This document shows, one piece after another, positions 1 through 14,268 of a stretch of DNA of 64,000 bases. A program made the position numbers and the translations under genes. The stretch is from Aptenodytes patagonicus (lineage: Eukaryota; Chordata; Aves; Sphenisciformes; Spheniscidae). The notes below the pieces were generated by a model. It did no database searches. It was not told the DNA's origin and saw only the letters and a program-made list of their open reading frames with translations. Positions within the stretch are counted from its first letter, which is position 1; the number at the start of each line of letters is the position of its first letter. The stretch is taken from positions 59,519,816 to 59,583,815 of the forward strand of contig NC_134982.1 in the NCBI RefSeq assembly GCF_965638725.1, read 5' to 3'.

Positions 1-3000
1 AGAAGGCCTCAGGCAGCCATTCAAAATTCCAAATTCATGTCTCAATTGGCTGCATTTGTCAGGGCTATTGTTAAAGACCTGTGGCTTATCTCTTAACAGA
101 ATGCAAGATTATCAGAGTGGACTGTGAGCTCCTACAACTACTGATTCCTGTTCTATACAAGCCCACCCTATGGCACCCCATACACATATTATTTTCTATT
201 GTGTAGATCTAGTAATAGTAACTTGAGGCATGAGTAACTTCAAGCAAAAGAAGCTCCAAAACATAAATAGAAGTGCACTGATCAAAAGTAAGTGAAACTT
301 GAATTCGATCTTCCATGATCAAAGGGAACAAGGATTTAGCAAACACTCACAGTTCTCTCTAGCAGGTTGTCTGTTAAAACTCAAAGGCAAAAGAAAAGGA
401 ATATGGCTCAGTTACCAGAGAAGTTGACAAATTCAAAACCATAGTTTTAGCTAAAAGTCAGTTAGCAGAGACAAGATCAAAAAACCCCACCAACACCACC
501 ACCCCCCTCCCCCCCCCCAAATATTAAATACAAGCTGAGATTCTGGTTTACCCCTCTAATATATATTAACTAAGGTGCAAGCTTCACTGTTGATGCATAG
601 TCTTTGTTCTTCTACAGTCTTAAAAATTCCATTTAAGACCTACATATATTATCATCATAAATACAAGTTTAAATGAGTATCTGCATATGCAAAAGAATGA
701 TTTGCATATGCAGCCACAGGAAGAAAACAAAGAACATACCTAAATGCATAATTCTGCAGATATCTCTATCTGACTAAAAAACACATTTTAAAGGGAACAA
801 GCAAAGAAGAAATCAATGAGAACTTAACCACATTGAAATAAACTGAGTCTTTAGGAATAAACCCTCTTTGAACTGAAAGGAGATACAAAAGATCTATCCT
901 TCAAACAGCAACTTCAGCACAGAACTGTTTGTTATTCGACTGATTTAGTGGCTATCATGATTAAGGACACACTATTCTGGAAGAATGCAAGAGGAATTAT
1001 GGTAAATAACATGAAGCAAAAACCCAAAAGACCTCTCCTGCCAGCCAAACCTTTGGGAGGCTTATTATGGGAGACTCTTTTTTGGGGGGAGATTTATTAT
1101 TAAATATTATATATTATAAATATATTATTAATATATACTTAAATTAGAAAAAGGCAGACCATATAGTCCTCTCTTGGCTTTTGTAACTGGCAATTATGTC
1201 CACCAATATCACAGACTGTCATGTGACTGTCAGCAGAGATATAGAAGACGAGCACTTAGAAACTGTGAATTTGTGTCAGAGAACACCATGGTTAACACAT
1301 TTACACAATGTAATGGAAGTTCCTCATCCTCTTTGAGAATTTATAGTCAGAAAAGACCAGTCACTAGCTACAGTAGATGTCACTCTATATTAAGTGTTTT
1401 TTTACAACAACCATGTGAAATTTTTGACAAATACTAAATTTCTTTTCTTGTCCCCAAGCAATCTCCAGGTCTCAGATCCCAAACAGATGTGAGAAACAGA
1501 AACATCCCTAGGCAGATGTTTCCTTAAAAATAATATTTTCATTTAATACTCAGACAACTACACATTGGAAAGGTCTCTGATGATGAAGCCGGGACAAAGC
1601 TCAGCCTGCATACAGAAGGACTGCAAAGTTTGGTCTAGATTTGTTTTCCAAATGAATAAAGACTTGCACTTATGCTTTCTTCCATGAAGCATTGAATTCA
1701 AGAACTTGTTGAGTAATCCTCCCCATAGCCTTAGTACCACCTTTTTTAAAAATAAAGTTCACAGCCTTGGAAAACCTGCAAATACAGTGATCTGCACGTG
1801 GCTGAATTCCCAAAAGGGTCAGCAAAAGGATCAGGAGAGTAAAAGAAGGATTTTTAATATCTTGCTAGTGAGTCAGAAATTTAGATCATGATTCTAGAGA
1901 ACTTCTCTACAGATGGAGCTGTGTTATAGAGCCTTTCCTTCTACTCCCAAATTTGAGTGTTGGAAAGACCTCCATCAGCTCTGTCCCTGGAATAAATCAC
2001 AGGCCTCGTTCATAGCTTTGACTTCCGGAGAGGAACACATTCCTTGTCTAAAATGTAACTGAAGCACAAATTGGGAAAGGTAGCTCCTAAATTTCTGAGA
2101 CAGATGTGGACTGTAAGGTGTTGGGGGGAAAAAAAGCGCCAGTATTTAAATGGCGTTTCAAGAGCTACTCCCCATACACAAGACTTAGTTTTCAGCGAAG
2201 ATGAATTGATCTTTGCAGTTTCTACAAGTCCACACACTCACAGTGACAGGACCCAACTGCTAACAAGCTGATACATAAACAACAGTTCTTGTCTTCTTGC
2301 CTCTTCATTCCTCTCTATGCCCTTGATTTCCCAGGCGGTAATTGCAGTTCCCTGCTTTCCCATGTGTGTCCCTGCTTCACATAGGGCAACGCAGGCCACA
2401 CAGATGCTGCTGCTGCAAGTTTAAAAACAAGAGTTCTACCTGCTTTCCCCTCAGCAAGGAAAGGGTCCTTCCTTGACCCATCCACTCAACTATTTCAAAT
2501 TTGAAAATACACCTTCCAGCATCTGCCAATAGATCCAAGAGTTATGGAAGGATGGACAGACAGAACAGTTAATAGGCATTGTTCCCTTCAGAAAACCAGG
2601 TCCAAAAAAAAAATGTCCAACAAAAAAAATGTTTGTATCCCATTCACTGCCATTAGCAGAATAAGTTTTATAAAACAATTTTCTATACTTCATGCACAAT
2701 GCACAACTACTCCAGTAGTTTTACAGTAACATTTACAGAGACAGTGACATGTCTGTCACATGACTGTACCACAGTCCCTTTCCCATCTATCACCAGAATC
2801 CACCATATGCTGTTTCAACTGCCAGGTCTCATACTACTTCTTCCACTTCAACACAGTGCCTAGCATACAGTTAGTCAAGGATACAATCACAGTGACACAG
2901 GGCAGCAAAGGAATGAGAAGTCAAACCATATTCTTTGCCATGGGGCAAGCTCTGCATGAATGTCTGAGAATCAGACACTGTAACCAACTGCTGGTAGGCA

Positions 3001-4109
3001 AGGACATATACAAGGATGTTCAGAGACACAAACATCTCTCCTATATCACACAGTGCCCGTGAGCTTGGGGAGCAAAGGAGCGTGTAAAAATATAGAACAG
3101 GTATTTCTTCAGTGATCCAAGCAAATACAATGGCAAGCTGGCCACCACAAGATCAGATTGCAAACTAGAAGTTTACTAGCGAACTTGATGGTTAAAAAAA
3201 TAAACACAGATTCACCTTTTTCCTTTCTAGATCCTTTCTCTTCATTAATCAGTCTAAAAGACATTTACATAAGTTCCAATACATGTTCTTACTGTGCCTA
3301 ATTTCTCATTTAGAGTTAAATGCCCTTTAAATCACAATAAACTGCATAACCTTATCCTGTCTATAGAAGGTTTCACTTCCACATATACATTACATTAGAA
3401 TAGTCTTAATGCTAACAGTTTGCTTGCAAGTTTGCCTTAAGTTGGATGTGTAAAAAAGTGTAATACAGACCTCCTTTCTTATCTGACCAGTTTTGAGGGA
3501 AAGGCTGCAGATAATATCTATGCTATCATGCAATAGTAGGAAAGTTGGATTTATGGTCGCCCAACTGTTGAAACTTAATTGTGTAATGCTGTTTTAGCTA
3601 TGCTTAGTGTCTCGGTACTTCCATGTTCACATGCAGACTTAACTAACCCAGCTCCTGCACACACCTATGTGGAAATTCAGAGGACAATCTATAGAAGCAA
3701 ACACAATTCATTCCTTCTTGCTGATGAGCACCAGTATTCAGCCCTGCTTTAGTGTCCTCTCAATATCATTCTCTCCCATTGACTCACCCAGCCATGCCCA
3801 ATGGTATACACATGCACTTGATCTGAACAGAGCCTTATTCATTCTTTCATGCTTTCGCAGAAGAAGATATGCTTGTATGCTGTAGAGACTATTGTCAGAC
3901 TAACTCCACATTCACTTACTGCACAGATTCATCTACAGAATGGGGAAAAGCACTCCAGCTTGACAGATCCTGCATTACTGTCCTTGCAGGAATGCACTAT
4001 ATTAGCATAAGTCTGTTGGCAACACTCCGGCTCCAGGGCAGTTTTTGAACATCAGAGTTACCTTAAGACTTAGATTCCATGAGATCTCTGAAGACAATTA
4101 AACCTTCTG
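1..4109. other. SHB intron 1, distal part
   Basis: This stretch lies downstream, on the minus strand, of the SHB exon 1 splice donor at 14,263-14,268 and is read as intron. No open frame longer than about 100 codons looks like a protein, and no SHB exon 2 was recognised on the minus strand. Notable composition: a C-rich tract at about 498-518 and an AT-rich run at about 1,090-1,140. Confidence 0.6.
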
Positions 4110-4212
4110 CTCAAAGCAGGGGTAATATGAAAGCTAGACCAGGTTGTCAAGGGTCTTGCCCATAGAAGTTTTGAAAGTCTCCAAAGGCAGAAGGTCCACA
4201 ACCTCCTTCTCA
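4110..4212 (-). repeat. CR1 LINE fragment, old
   Basis: The plus strand reads like the complement of a CR1 coding 3' end: a segment resembling 'gctagaccaggttg', then 'gttttgaaagtctccaa' and 'tccacaacctc' in the order and spacing typical of avian CR1. It is diverged and lacks the terminal 8-bp repeats. Assignment is from memory of CR1 consensus. Confidence 0.6.
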
Positions 4213-7200
4213 GCAATATGCATGTTTATGTATATAAAATAACACATAATAATGATAACGATATATTTTATATATTTATCATATTTTTGTGTATGTATGT
4301 GTATGTACATACATATAATGTAGATTTCAGAACTTTACAAATCATTTCAACATATGTAACAAGAAAACCTAAATTTACTTAAATAAAACTGGTAGACTAT
4401 CTATCCCTGCCGAAACCAGGACAAGCAACAGTTTGAGAAGATGTGTAGACCAGAGAGACAGAAGGTGCATTAGACCAGAGGATGTGATTAAGTAGTCATT
4501 TGGATTCCATTCACAGATATTACATTTCCCATGAAGATGGAACACATGCAAATGCTACACTGATGGACTGCTCTGGACATAGCTCAATAATTTAGAAAAA
4601 TCCTTCCACAGGCAATACATGGTATCCACCATATAGTTTTCACTTGCATTTAAAGTCAGAACCTGTAAGGTAATAAATCTGCTGTTGTGATTTTTGACTC
4701 TTTTCACCTGCCTTCTTTTGCCACCCATGCAAACTCCAACACTACATGCACTTTTAGGTAGATTTTTTTTTTTCTTTCACTATCCAGTTTAGCCTTACCC
4801 AACATTTAGCCATATGCAGATTGTTACTACCTTTTGAGGTTAAACAATATACCTCCTCCTTGTCTCCTACAGTTAACTTTATCAGCATGAAGACTTTAAT
4901 TAGAATTGCTGGCTGAACATAAAAACGCAATGACAAAAGAAGTGTAATCATAGGGACATATCTCACTACTACTATTAATATTTGTTCCTCTAATACTTTT
5001 GGTGAGCTTGTTCGCAGCTGCAAATTTAACTTTTACAAGGAGTGCTCTAGGGTCTTCATATGTGACATAGCAATCTACAGATATTGCAAGAGCATGAATT
5101 GCATCTACAGCATGCAGCTTTCTCTTCTGCCTCCATGAAGTTGTCAGCTGCTGGAACCAGGTCAAAGTCATCACTACTGAATCAGCAAAGACATGTAAAA
5201 GTGATAGATTACTTCCCTCTCTCCCACAGCTGGCTTTTTTGAGTATAGATTCTCATAGCAATCAATGGATAGAAAGATTAAGTGGTGAACTTATGCAGAA
5301 GCAGTAAGAGGTAAATCAACTGCGAAACACACAAGGCAAGCTTGTAATGGGCATGCCAGTGCCATAACCTGGAAGGCTACTGCATGCAGTGATATCCTTC
5401 CAGGGGCATCCCTGCAGCCCTGACCTCTCAAAGATAAGGCACCAACCTGCTGAGAAGCAGTAGGGCCACATGGCTCCTCTTTCTGCACTAGAAAGCTGAG
5501 GGGAGGAGAGAAAGAGGTGCACCCTTCTGCCAGCTCAGAGAGGCCTAGCTGTGTAGCTCCAGCCTATCACCCTGTAAAGAGCAAAACAGCCAGCGTCCTG
5601 CTGTTCTGCCCAGAGGTCTGCACACAGCTGGTCACGTCTGCAGTCAGGGTATTTCAGTCTCACCTACAGCTGCCATTGCAAACTGTTTGTGCCCCCTTCC
5701 ACCTTCCCTTCAGCAACAGGAATGTGTCGACTCCTCCAGCACACTAAATGCTCTAACTTTGGAGTGGTGCAAGCCCCTCTGTGCAGGCTTTCCAGCTGCA
5801 GGAGAGCCACTCTATGATACTATACTACAGCTGGAAGACCAGTACAACCTGGATATATCAAGCCAGCAACAGCTGCCTATTATCACAAGGCTTCTCTAGA
5901 GTCAGTGCCGAAGAGTGACCAACCACAGCCCCCCCGAAAATTTTCCTAATAACACAATGGTGGTGGAAAACTATGTGTGATTAGCTTGTTCCCCTGCACA
6001 GCTCAGGACTCACTGAATTGCATTATCCTGGGTGGAAAGTCACTCCAGAACTCCTCACTCTCCAGTCTGGTGTTCAGCTTTACTCAAGCCTGTTTCATTG
6101 AGCAGACAGACATTATTGCCCAGCACTCAGTCCACATTGGACCAGGGTAAAACAATCCTCAGACAAACCTCACTCGCTGATGAGCCAGGATCCCTACATC
6201 ACAGCTCAGGACTCCAGCTGAAATTCCCCCTGGACTGAGTATCTCCCTGTATGCCACAATTCAGCATCTCTTCCCCCATGCCAGATCAGTAGTTAAAATT
6301 ACTTCAGTATTTAGCAGACACATATACCACCAAGCACCCTCAGAGGTATGGTGACGGCAAGCCCAACTCAACAGCACCTGTGTTCCCTCCAATACTTTCC
6401 ATCATCCTTGAAAGCCAGCTGGAAACCTGTCAGCACACCTGTGCAGTTCAGTGAACCCAGACTATATGAGTCATCCATTTCACTACAAATAGAATCACAA
6501 TCATGTACAGGCCAAATCAATCATCCATTGATTCGAAGAGTGTAGTGTTACACATAACAGTTGGGAGCTGCACCCCGCAGCCAAAGACCTCTCTGAGTCT
6601 CCCACTGGAACTTTCCCTGTGTGAGCTTCATAACAAGAGTGAAGGGGGGAAAGAAAAAAAAAGGCAGGCATTTGTCTGCAGCCTTAGGGACACTTGTTCT
6701 TCCCAAAACAGAATGCAACAAGCATTTGCCTAGAATAGGCAGCTCTCAACCTTCCTATTATAATCTTGGAGCATCTGGCAGTTTTTAGTTTCTCCTAGGT
6801 TGCAGGCTTCTGATCCTTATCTATCTTTGAGTCATTTGTGTAATCCTTGCAGTAGAAAAATTGCTCCAGGGATTTACCAAATCATCCAGCTCACCTTCTT
6901 CATTGCTGCTGCAATCTCAGTAACTTTGCACTGCCTTTACCAGAGATACATGTCTGTCAGCCACAGCAGAGCTTCTCAAATGAATTTCAGGTTTTAAACT
7001 GCCCGCAGTGGCCTTTCATTCTTCAGTATCCCCTGCAGATCTCTGGCAGGGCAATCATGCCAATCACTATGGCTAACCAGCTTATTTCTTTAACGTAGAC
7101 ATATCAGGGTATGGGAGACAAGAAAGGAGCACTGGAGATGGAGGCAAAGGAATGTCTCTCTAATCTGAAACAGAAAGAAATTAGTACAGATCACAAAAGC

Positions 7201-7235
7201 TACAGCAAGCTGGACCAATGCTTTCTGTCTGACTG
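4213..7235. other. SHB intron 1, no gene seen
   Basis: Mixed-composition sequence with short open frames on both strands that have no recognisable domain. A TG/TA-rich simple stretch lies at about 4,240-4,320. Nothing else is supported. Confidence 0.55.
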
Positions 7236-7893
7236 GCAGCATATTCTCCTGCTTTAACCCTAACAGCACTAGTCAGCAGTGTGCCCTGGCAGCCAAGAGG
7301 GCAAACGACATCCTGAGGTGCATCAAATGCAGCATAGCCAGCTGGTCAAAAGAGGCGATTATCCCGCTGTATTCAGTGTTGGTGCAGCCTCACCTTGAAT
7401 ATTGTGTGCAGTTCTGGGCCCCACAATTTAAGAAGGATGTTAAGGTACTTGAATGTGTCCAGAGGAGGGTAACAAAGCTGGTGAAAGGGCTGGAATGCAT
7501 GTCCTGTGAGGAGTGCCTGAGGACTTTGGAGAAAAGGAGGCTGAGGGGTGACCTCATTGCTCTCTACAGCTTCCTGGGGAGGGGAAGCGGAGAGGGAGGT
7601 GCTGATCTCTTCTCCCCGGGATCCAGTGACAGGAGGCCTGGGAGTGGTTCAAAGCTGCAGCAGGGGAGGTTCAGACTTGACATTAGGAAACATTTCTTTA
7701 CCTACAGGGTAGTCAAACCCTAGAACAGGCTTCCTGGAGAGGTGGTCGATGCCCCATGCCTGTCAGTTTTTAAGAGGCATTTGGACAATGCCCTGAATAA
7801 TATGCTTTAACTTTTGGTCAGCCCTAAAGAGATCAGACAGTTATACTAGATGGTCATTGTAGGTCCATTCCAACTGAAAATATTCCGTTCTAA
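7236..7893 (+). repeat. CR1 LINE 3' fragment
   Basis: The plus strand encodes the C-terminal end of CR1 ORF2. The segment from 7,376 begins with a version of the [15 protein letters not shown] motif (here [15 protein letters not shown]), followed by a [17 protein letters not shown] block and a degraded tail. The copy ends near 7,893 after a diverged CR1 3' end ('ggtccattccaac', 'attccgttct'). It is 5'-truncated, as most CR1 copies are. Several indels break the frame, so it is a dead copy inside the SHB intron, antisense to SHB. Confidence 0.9.
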
Positions 7894-8799
7894 GACAGGC
7901 CAAAAATCTGTTTGCTGGAACAATAGTGGTTGAAACTAGGGAAGAAAGGTTGTATCTGAAAAGGAGCACTTTCTTTAAAGAAAAAGAATGCCCTAAAACT
8001 TCACTTGGAGACAATCCATTGGATGTAACATAACTAACTTCCTCTGCAGTCCCACTTTACTGAGCTACAATCTAACAATCTTTATGAGGTCCCTACACAG
8101 AAACTACCCACATAATACGAAGCACAGCTGTAGGCTGTTTGTACCTCATTCAGACTTTGCATACTGATCTTTAAAATTACATTTGGGACACTTGTGACTT
8201 TTCTTTGAACATTTAAGAGTATCTTACGTTGCTTTGGGTTCTATGGTTTTTTTAAACCTTGCAAGATTAAAATAGATCTTTAAACATCTCAGAAGCATCT
8301 CAGAGCAGAGGTCTGAATTCCAGGATGGTAGTCTGTTCACACACACTCCTCCTGTAGTTCCCTTCAGCAGCCTTTAGTCCACAGTCATAAAGAACTATCA
8401 CATTATAAATTTTAAGTGGCTGAAGTCCCCACAGTGGTCACTATCACTCTCACACATAAAGCCTGTGAAATGCTTTGAAATCATTTGGGAATATAGCCAC
8501 TGATAATCCAATATCTAGCATTTTTGCAAAGCCACATGGAGACAACACAAGAATTTAAGCATTACAGTTTGACATCAACATACGGAATTCAGCTACAGAA
8601 ACAAAGCAGCTCTGCGGGTTTTTTTAAGCCAGACCAAACAGACTGTAGCTACTTTTTAGAGTCAAATATTAACAAGCAATTAACTTTAAGCTGGCCTTCC
8701 ATCCCTCCAGTGGAAAACATCCCAAGTACTTGCAATCCACTGCAGACATGAGTGGTTCTGTTAGTTTTTCAGCTAGAACTGAAAACTATGGTCAGGAAG

Positions 8800-8870
8800 T
8801 CCAAATGACTGGCCTGGTAGATGAAGGGAGAGCGGTGGATATTGTCTACCTGGACTTCACAGGCACTTTT
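8800..8870 (+). repeat. Orphan CR1 reverse-transcriptase fragment
   Basis: About 60-70 bases encode GLVDEGRAVDIVYLDF, the CR1 ORF2 segment that carries reverse-transcriptase motif A (the YLDF aspartate). Similarity stops at both ends and no CR1 3' end follows, which is unusual because CR1 copies are normally anchored at the 3' end. Confidence 0.7.
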
Positions 8871-11800
8871 AAAAAGAAAAGTGTGTCCCTTCTGAGTTTT
8901 TGCCTAGAACTTTTAACCTCATACCTAATATCCTGTATCCCTCACTCTCTCAGTCCAAAAGGAATGAGCACTTTGTACCATGCAATGAGCCCAGAAATTA
9001 AGCACATGACAGCTCAGAGTGTGTTCCTAACAGCAGTGTGGATCTCTTGGATTTGAGAAGATAGCCCAGCACAGAAACATATTCATCTTGCGTGCTTTCC
9101 TGTGAAGCAAGAGAAAGTACATATGAAAGAATGGTGCAAGCATGTGTTCTTGCTTATTGGCGGCCAAGTGAGCACGGTTCATAGACATTAGATACACAGG
9201 TTGCATGGAAAGGGGTGGAAACAGGACAAAGGTCCACCACCCTGCCCAGTTCCCTTATGGGCATTTGTACTGCAGTATTAGCCTTTTTCAGAATAAGGGC
9301 ATGTTGAACATCTTCAGTTACAGTCTCCCACTAAATAGTTCAATAAGCACATCTTAGTTCAGAAAGGGCGAGTCAGTCTTCTCGCTTGAATCCAGTAACT
9401 GAGGTACTTTCTTTCAATGGTTTGGATCTGCTTATTGCAAGGGTATATTCATGATACACTCTTCCAGAAGACTACCACTCCCTCCCTCACAACTGCTTCA
9501 TAGTCCTTCCTGATAACCTTTCCCTGCTCAGATCTCTCTGTGTCCAAGAGTCTGAAAATCTGGATGGTTCCCAGAGCTGAGACTGTTCCAAGCTGTGCAA
9601 TACACTGCAGATGCCAGGCATACTTAACTGAACAGCCTACCACACCACTTTGAACAGCCCTAAAGTCACTAAGACTCCACAGACTCAGGTAATAACTGAA
9701 TATCTTCCCATTAATAAGACTGTGATAGTCCCTTAATCATGAGACTGACATATGTGGAAAAATCCATTATAGCAACATGAGATACATGGAAAAAATGTAG
9801 CTTGCTGCCTTTATCTGTGGCCTTGCCCAAGCCATTCGTTCAGGTTCACAAGACCAGTGGCCACTGATATCTTTTTCTTGAGACCTCTGACTCAAAGGCA
9901 GAGCCATATGCCAATGGGAACCACGTGCAGAGAGGAAGACTGTTTCAGAGTAGAACCAATTGTAAAGAGTGGCAGCCTGACACACTGCTGCAATGGATTA
10001 AACATGGGAATAAGACATGGAGTTACATCTGTAGTTTAGGATCTCTAGAAACTATATACTTTGATATAAATAACCCCAACACTGCTTAGACATCTTTCAA
10101 GTGTTTTCTCTGTGCACCTCGAAATACCAGCTGCAAGATTCTGTTAAATACACCTGACACTTTGCAAGATCAAATAAAAATTATACCATATAAAGAAATA
10201 AGACAAACATAATCTCAATGTTTACTAAAAGGTTTTAATTATATACAGATATTAATAATGTTCCATGGAGCCTAAGCACTTTTATGCAAGACCTTAAAAG
10301 TTGAAACACCATTGCCATAGTCTATTGCAATGTCAGAAAGGTACTTGTTTCTTATGTAATGGGAGGAAAGCTTTCAAGGCAAACAGGTTTAGCCCTCATG
10401 CTTAACTAGCAGTCAGATCTCCACATCACACACTTCTGAGGTGGATTCCATGGAAACAAACGGTTGTTTTTTTTTTCTTATACAAGCGTAGAATTCACAC
10501 ATAGACATTGTTTTCAGACTTTTGTAAATCAAGTCAGCAACTATGTTGCCTTGAACAGTTTCCTGCCTGATTGCTGCTACCACACGACATTTACATGCTT
10601 TTGCACTGGATCAGCTCTGCCTGTGCAGAACTGAGCTATTTTCTACAGCATCAGATATGTCCTGTCCTGTGGAAATGGATCCTGCAACTCGCGGTGTCTT
10701 CTGCATTCAATATCCAGAACTGCAGCACAGTTCTGCCTCCACTGCAGGGAGTGCAAAATGCTGCTTCTTATGAAATAATTATCTTTTAGAGGACAAGTAC
10801 ACTACAATCCCAGCTTTTAAATCCTAAGAACTTCCTGCAGTGGAGTATGATACAGTTGCTCTTTGAATAGTGTTCTAGGTTCTTCAGCTGCAAAGCCAGG
10901 CAGAGAAATGTTTAGGTTCAAAAAAGTGTAGTAGGTGAGAAAATACACAAAGTATCTCTTCACACAGACACTTTCCCCTCAACTATTACTACTTTCATGG
11001 ATTTACACATATCACACAATGCCAGATAGAGGAGAGTCACTCAGGAAGACTTCAACTCATTGTTTCAGATCCCCAGTTCACCAAGTGGTTTGTCTATTGA
11101 GTTGATGTTAAGCCAAGTCTCACATTTATTCTTACACAAATACAGTAGCTGCCAGGTTGTCCTGGCATATAGCCACATGTTGTTCCAACTTGCCTACGCT
11201 CATTCATCTGCCACAGGAGAGCTAAGCAGTTAATGTCTCCCAGGCCAGCACTAAAGGTGGAAGCCAGTAATTTCTTATCCTCCATACTATGGGAACTGAG
11301 CTGCTTCTGCCATGAATTCTAACATAGCCTGCTTTCCCTTGTTTGAAGATAAGCATCACTGTTAAAGCCCCCAAACCTGCCTGATTGTACTACCTAAATA
11401 AAAAAATCCACCCACCAATTTGAATTTAAAGACATCTGGCAACAGTGACTCCCTGGGGCATCTGTTATAAAGGTTAGTCACCTCGCTATTAAAGATGCAT
11501 GGCAATTTGGGTTTGTCTGCTTCAACTTTAGTCAGTACATCTACCTCTACACATCAAAGCCTCCTGAACCCCAGATACATTACATCTCTGTGGTTACTTT
11601 TACAACCTATGCCTGGAATCTTGCAAAATACAATCATGCCTGCCATAGCTTTTAATCTCCATCTCCTTTAGTCCCTGAATCAGCTAGTCTATCATTTTTT
11701 TCCCTGGGAATTTTGACTAACCAGTCTGTCGTTATTCATACTTTGCCATTTGTCCTTTATAAGTAACCACACCAAACAAGCACCTTACTGAATCTCCTTC

Positions 11801-14268
11801 CCATTCTAGTAACTCTTTCAAGTTTAACACACAACTGAGCTCTTCAGCCAACTCTTTACTGATGACCAGTCACAAAAGTTATAAAATCGCTCATTGAATT
11901 TGTTGAAAACCATACTTCTCACTGGTCAGTTACCACATAAAGGAAAACAGCACTCTATCCTTGTATGTGAAATAGAAAAAAAACAGAGATGCTGGAACTG
12001 AACACAAGCATTTAGCAAACACTATTGGATCATTAAACACTAACATATTTCTATGATGGCAGACCTATATGGCAACTAGATCTTTTTTCATTCCGAAGGT
12101 ACTTACTAGCTTAGGCTATGCTACTCAGATTTTTTTCCCCCTTTCAATGTGTTTAACATATCTGTCAACTCTTCTGAATGTCAGACACCTAGGGTTTTTT
12201 ATACCATCTTTACTGTCCCCTCTACTATATCCTTCTTACAGAAGTTTATTTCCACTTGCTTTATTTGCCATTGAACTAGACATATGCTGTTAACCAAATT
12301 CCTCATTTTTTCCTTCTCAGTGAATGGCAGGTGTAGGAGAGAAGCAGTTCTCTGCCTGCCCACTATGACTACTGCTTACCAGATTCACCTGTCAGGCGTT
12401 ACATTTCAGGGCTGTGAAATAAGAGATATTTCATTTCCATTACTGTGAGAAAATAACACAATTGAACAAAAGGCAAGCTATGTAGCTCCTCGCAACCAAA
12501 TTCTGTTGTGGGTGGGGGCAGGCACACTTACCTTTTGAGGTGTAGGGACGATTTTATTTCTCAGACACGTTAAGATTTCCTGCTTGTCACATACAGTTCT
12601 CTCTCTCAAAAACAGAAAGAATGTAACTATGACATGAGTGTTCTGTATCTTTTTTAAAAAACTGTAGGCTGCTCATTCAAAACAAGTTTTAGAATCTGCA
12701 ACAAGGGCTTGGGAGCAGCACACAGATTTATGACCACACAAAGTAGCAGGTTACCTAGCAACAGATGTAACTGCTTTGAAAATTGCTTCAGTAGAGTCTA
12801 AAATGGAAAGATAATTTAAAAAAAAAACCCCATGCCCTATTAAAAAAAAAAAAAAAAAAAAGAATAGCAGTTGCTCTTGGAAGCGTTTTGCCCCAAGCAG
12901 TTATTTTCTCTGAAGTATGAAGTTGCTGAAAGCATTTGCCTAAGAGCAGATACAGCATATGGTATCAACACAGGCAATTGAAAGAAGACTGAATACACTG
13001 AGACTGTAACATAGTGAGACTCTAACTTTAATCATTCACTTCCACAAAAGAAGTTGCTTCTAGTCAGGAACTACACCTAAAATGACAGACAATGCAACAA
13101 ATTCTAGACTTTTAATCTTGTATCATCACCATCGCAAGCTGATTTATTTGGAATTCCACCTAGACAGGATATAATTTATCAAGTTATCATGGAAATGTGT
13201 CACCACTCAATGCAATCACGTTACGTATTTAAACATGTACACACAGATCATTTAAATTGATAACATCCAGCACATACTTAGAATTCCTGTGATGTGACTA
13301 TTAAGTTGTAAACGCCAATTTACAAAATGGAGAAATATTAATTCCAACATATGAAAAAACTAAACTATACTCACAGGACCAACAGAGGTGGGGGGATATG
13401 TGCTTTATACACATTTATATGTAATGATACAAAATAATTAATGCTACTTCCCTCTGCAAAGCCTCCCAGCTGTAACCTGAGTTCCTGAGCCCAGCACTTT
13501 CTAGTGCTGTGTCTACAGTATTTTGTTAATATTTGTAGAGAACAACCAGTAAAAGATAGGAGAACATTTGCACCTGAGCCAGTAGATATAGAGTTTGCTT
13601 CAGGTACCTGTCAGTTGGAAACACAATTATCGTGGAAGTTATGATGCTGTTGTAACACGGGACTTTCAGCTACTTCACCTTTGACACTGAACTAGGAGGC
13701 AAAGGAGTTATTACTGAACACATGACAAACTGTCTCCTTAAAAACAGGCGGTCCGACTTGAGATGGCATCAGATTTTTTTTTTAATTATTTTTTGTATAT
13801 GACTGCTCCATACACATGCAATGGGGCTGAGGCCACAACTTTGGGTCACAAGCACGGGGCTTCTCAGGTGACTCTAGGGCTCCCCAAACGCCCCCTCAGA
13901 GACTCACATCCTGTTCTGCAGGAGCATGCCAACCCAAGAGCCTTGGTACCAGTCATGAGGTTTGCAGTGCACTGTGCCCCAAAAGCAGGGCTAGGCACAC
14001 CTGCAAACCTGACGCATCAGAAGGGAGGTGAGTTTGAAAGCCCAGAGAACAGGGCACCACCACTTCGTGTGCAAGCCTTGCACATGCCCTGCCTGCCCCG
14101 AGATGTTAAAAGGGGCCAGGCCACCCAGTGAAGCATGGGAGAGCAGTGGCCACTCCAGATGCATTCAGACAGCAGCTAGACCCCTCACCAAAAATCCTTC
14201 CAGGGACTGACATAGCCCCAGCCCTACTATCTAGTCTACAGGGGCGGAAACAGGAGCACAACACTTAC
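8871..14268. other. SHB intron 1, proximal part
   Basis: Intronic by position. Open frames are short and show no domains. An A-rich run lies at about 12,820-12,861. CpG density rises from about 13,830 toward the exon. The splice donor closing the coding exon is at 14,263-14,268 (GTAAGT on the minus strand). Confidence 0.65.

Noticed and set aside
14236-14268. Extension of the SHB frame to a stop at 14,236
   Set aside because: A GTAAGT donor follows the codon where mammalian SHB exon 1 also ends; the extra residues are intron.
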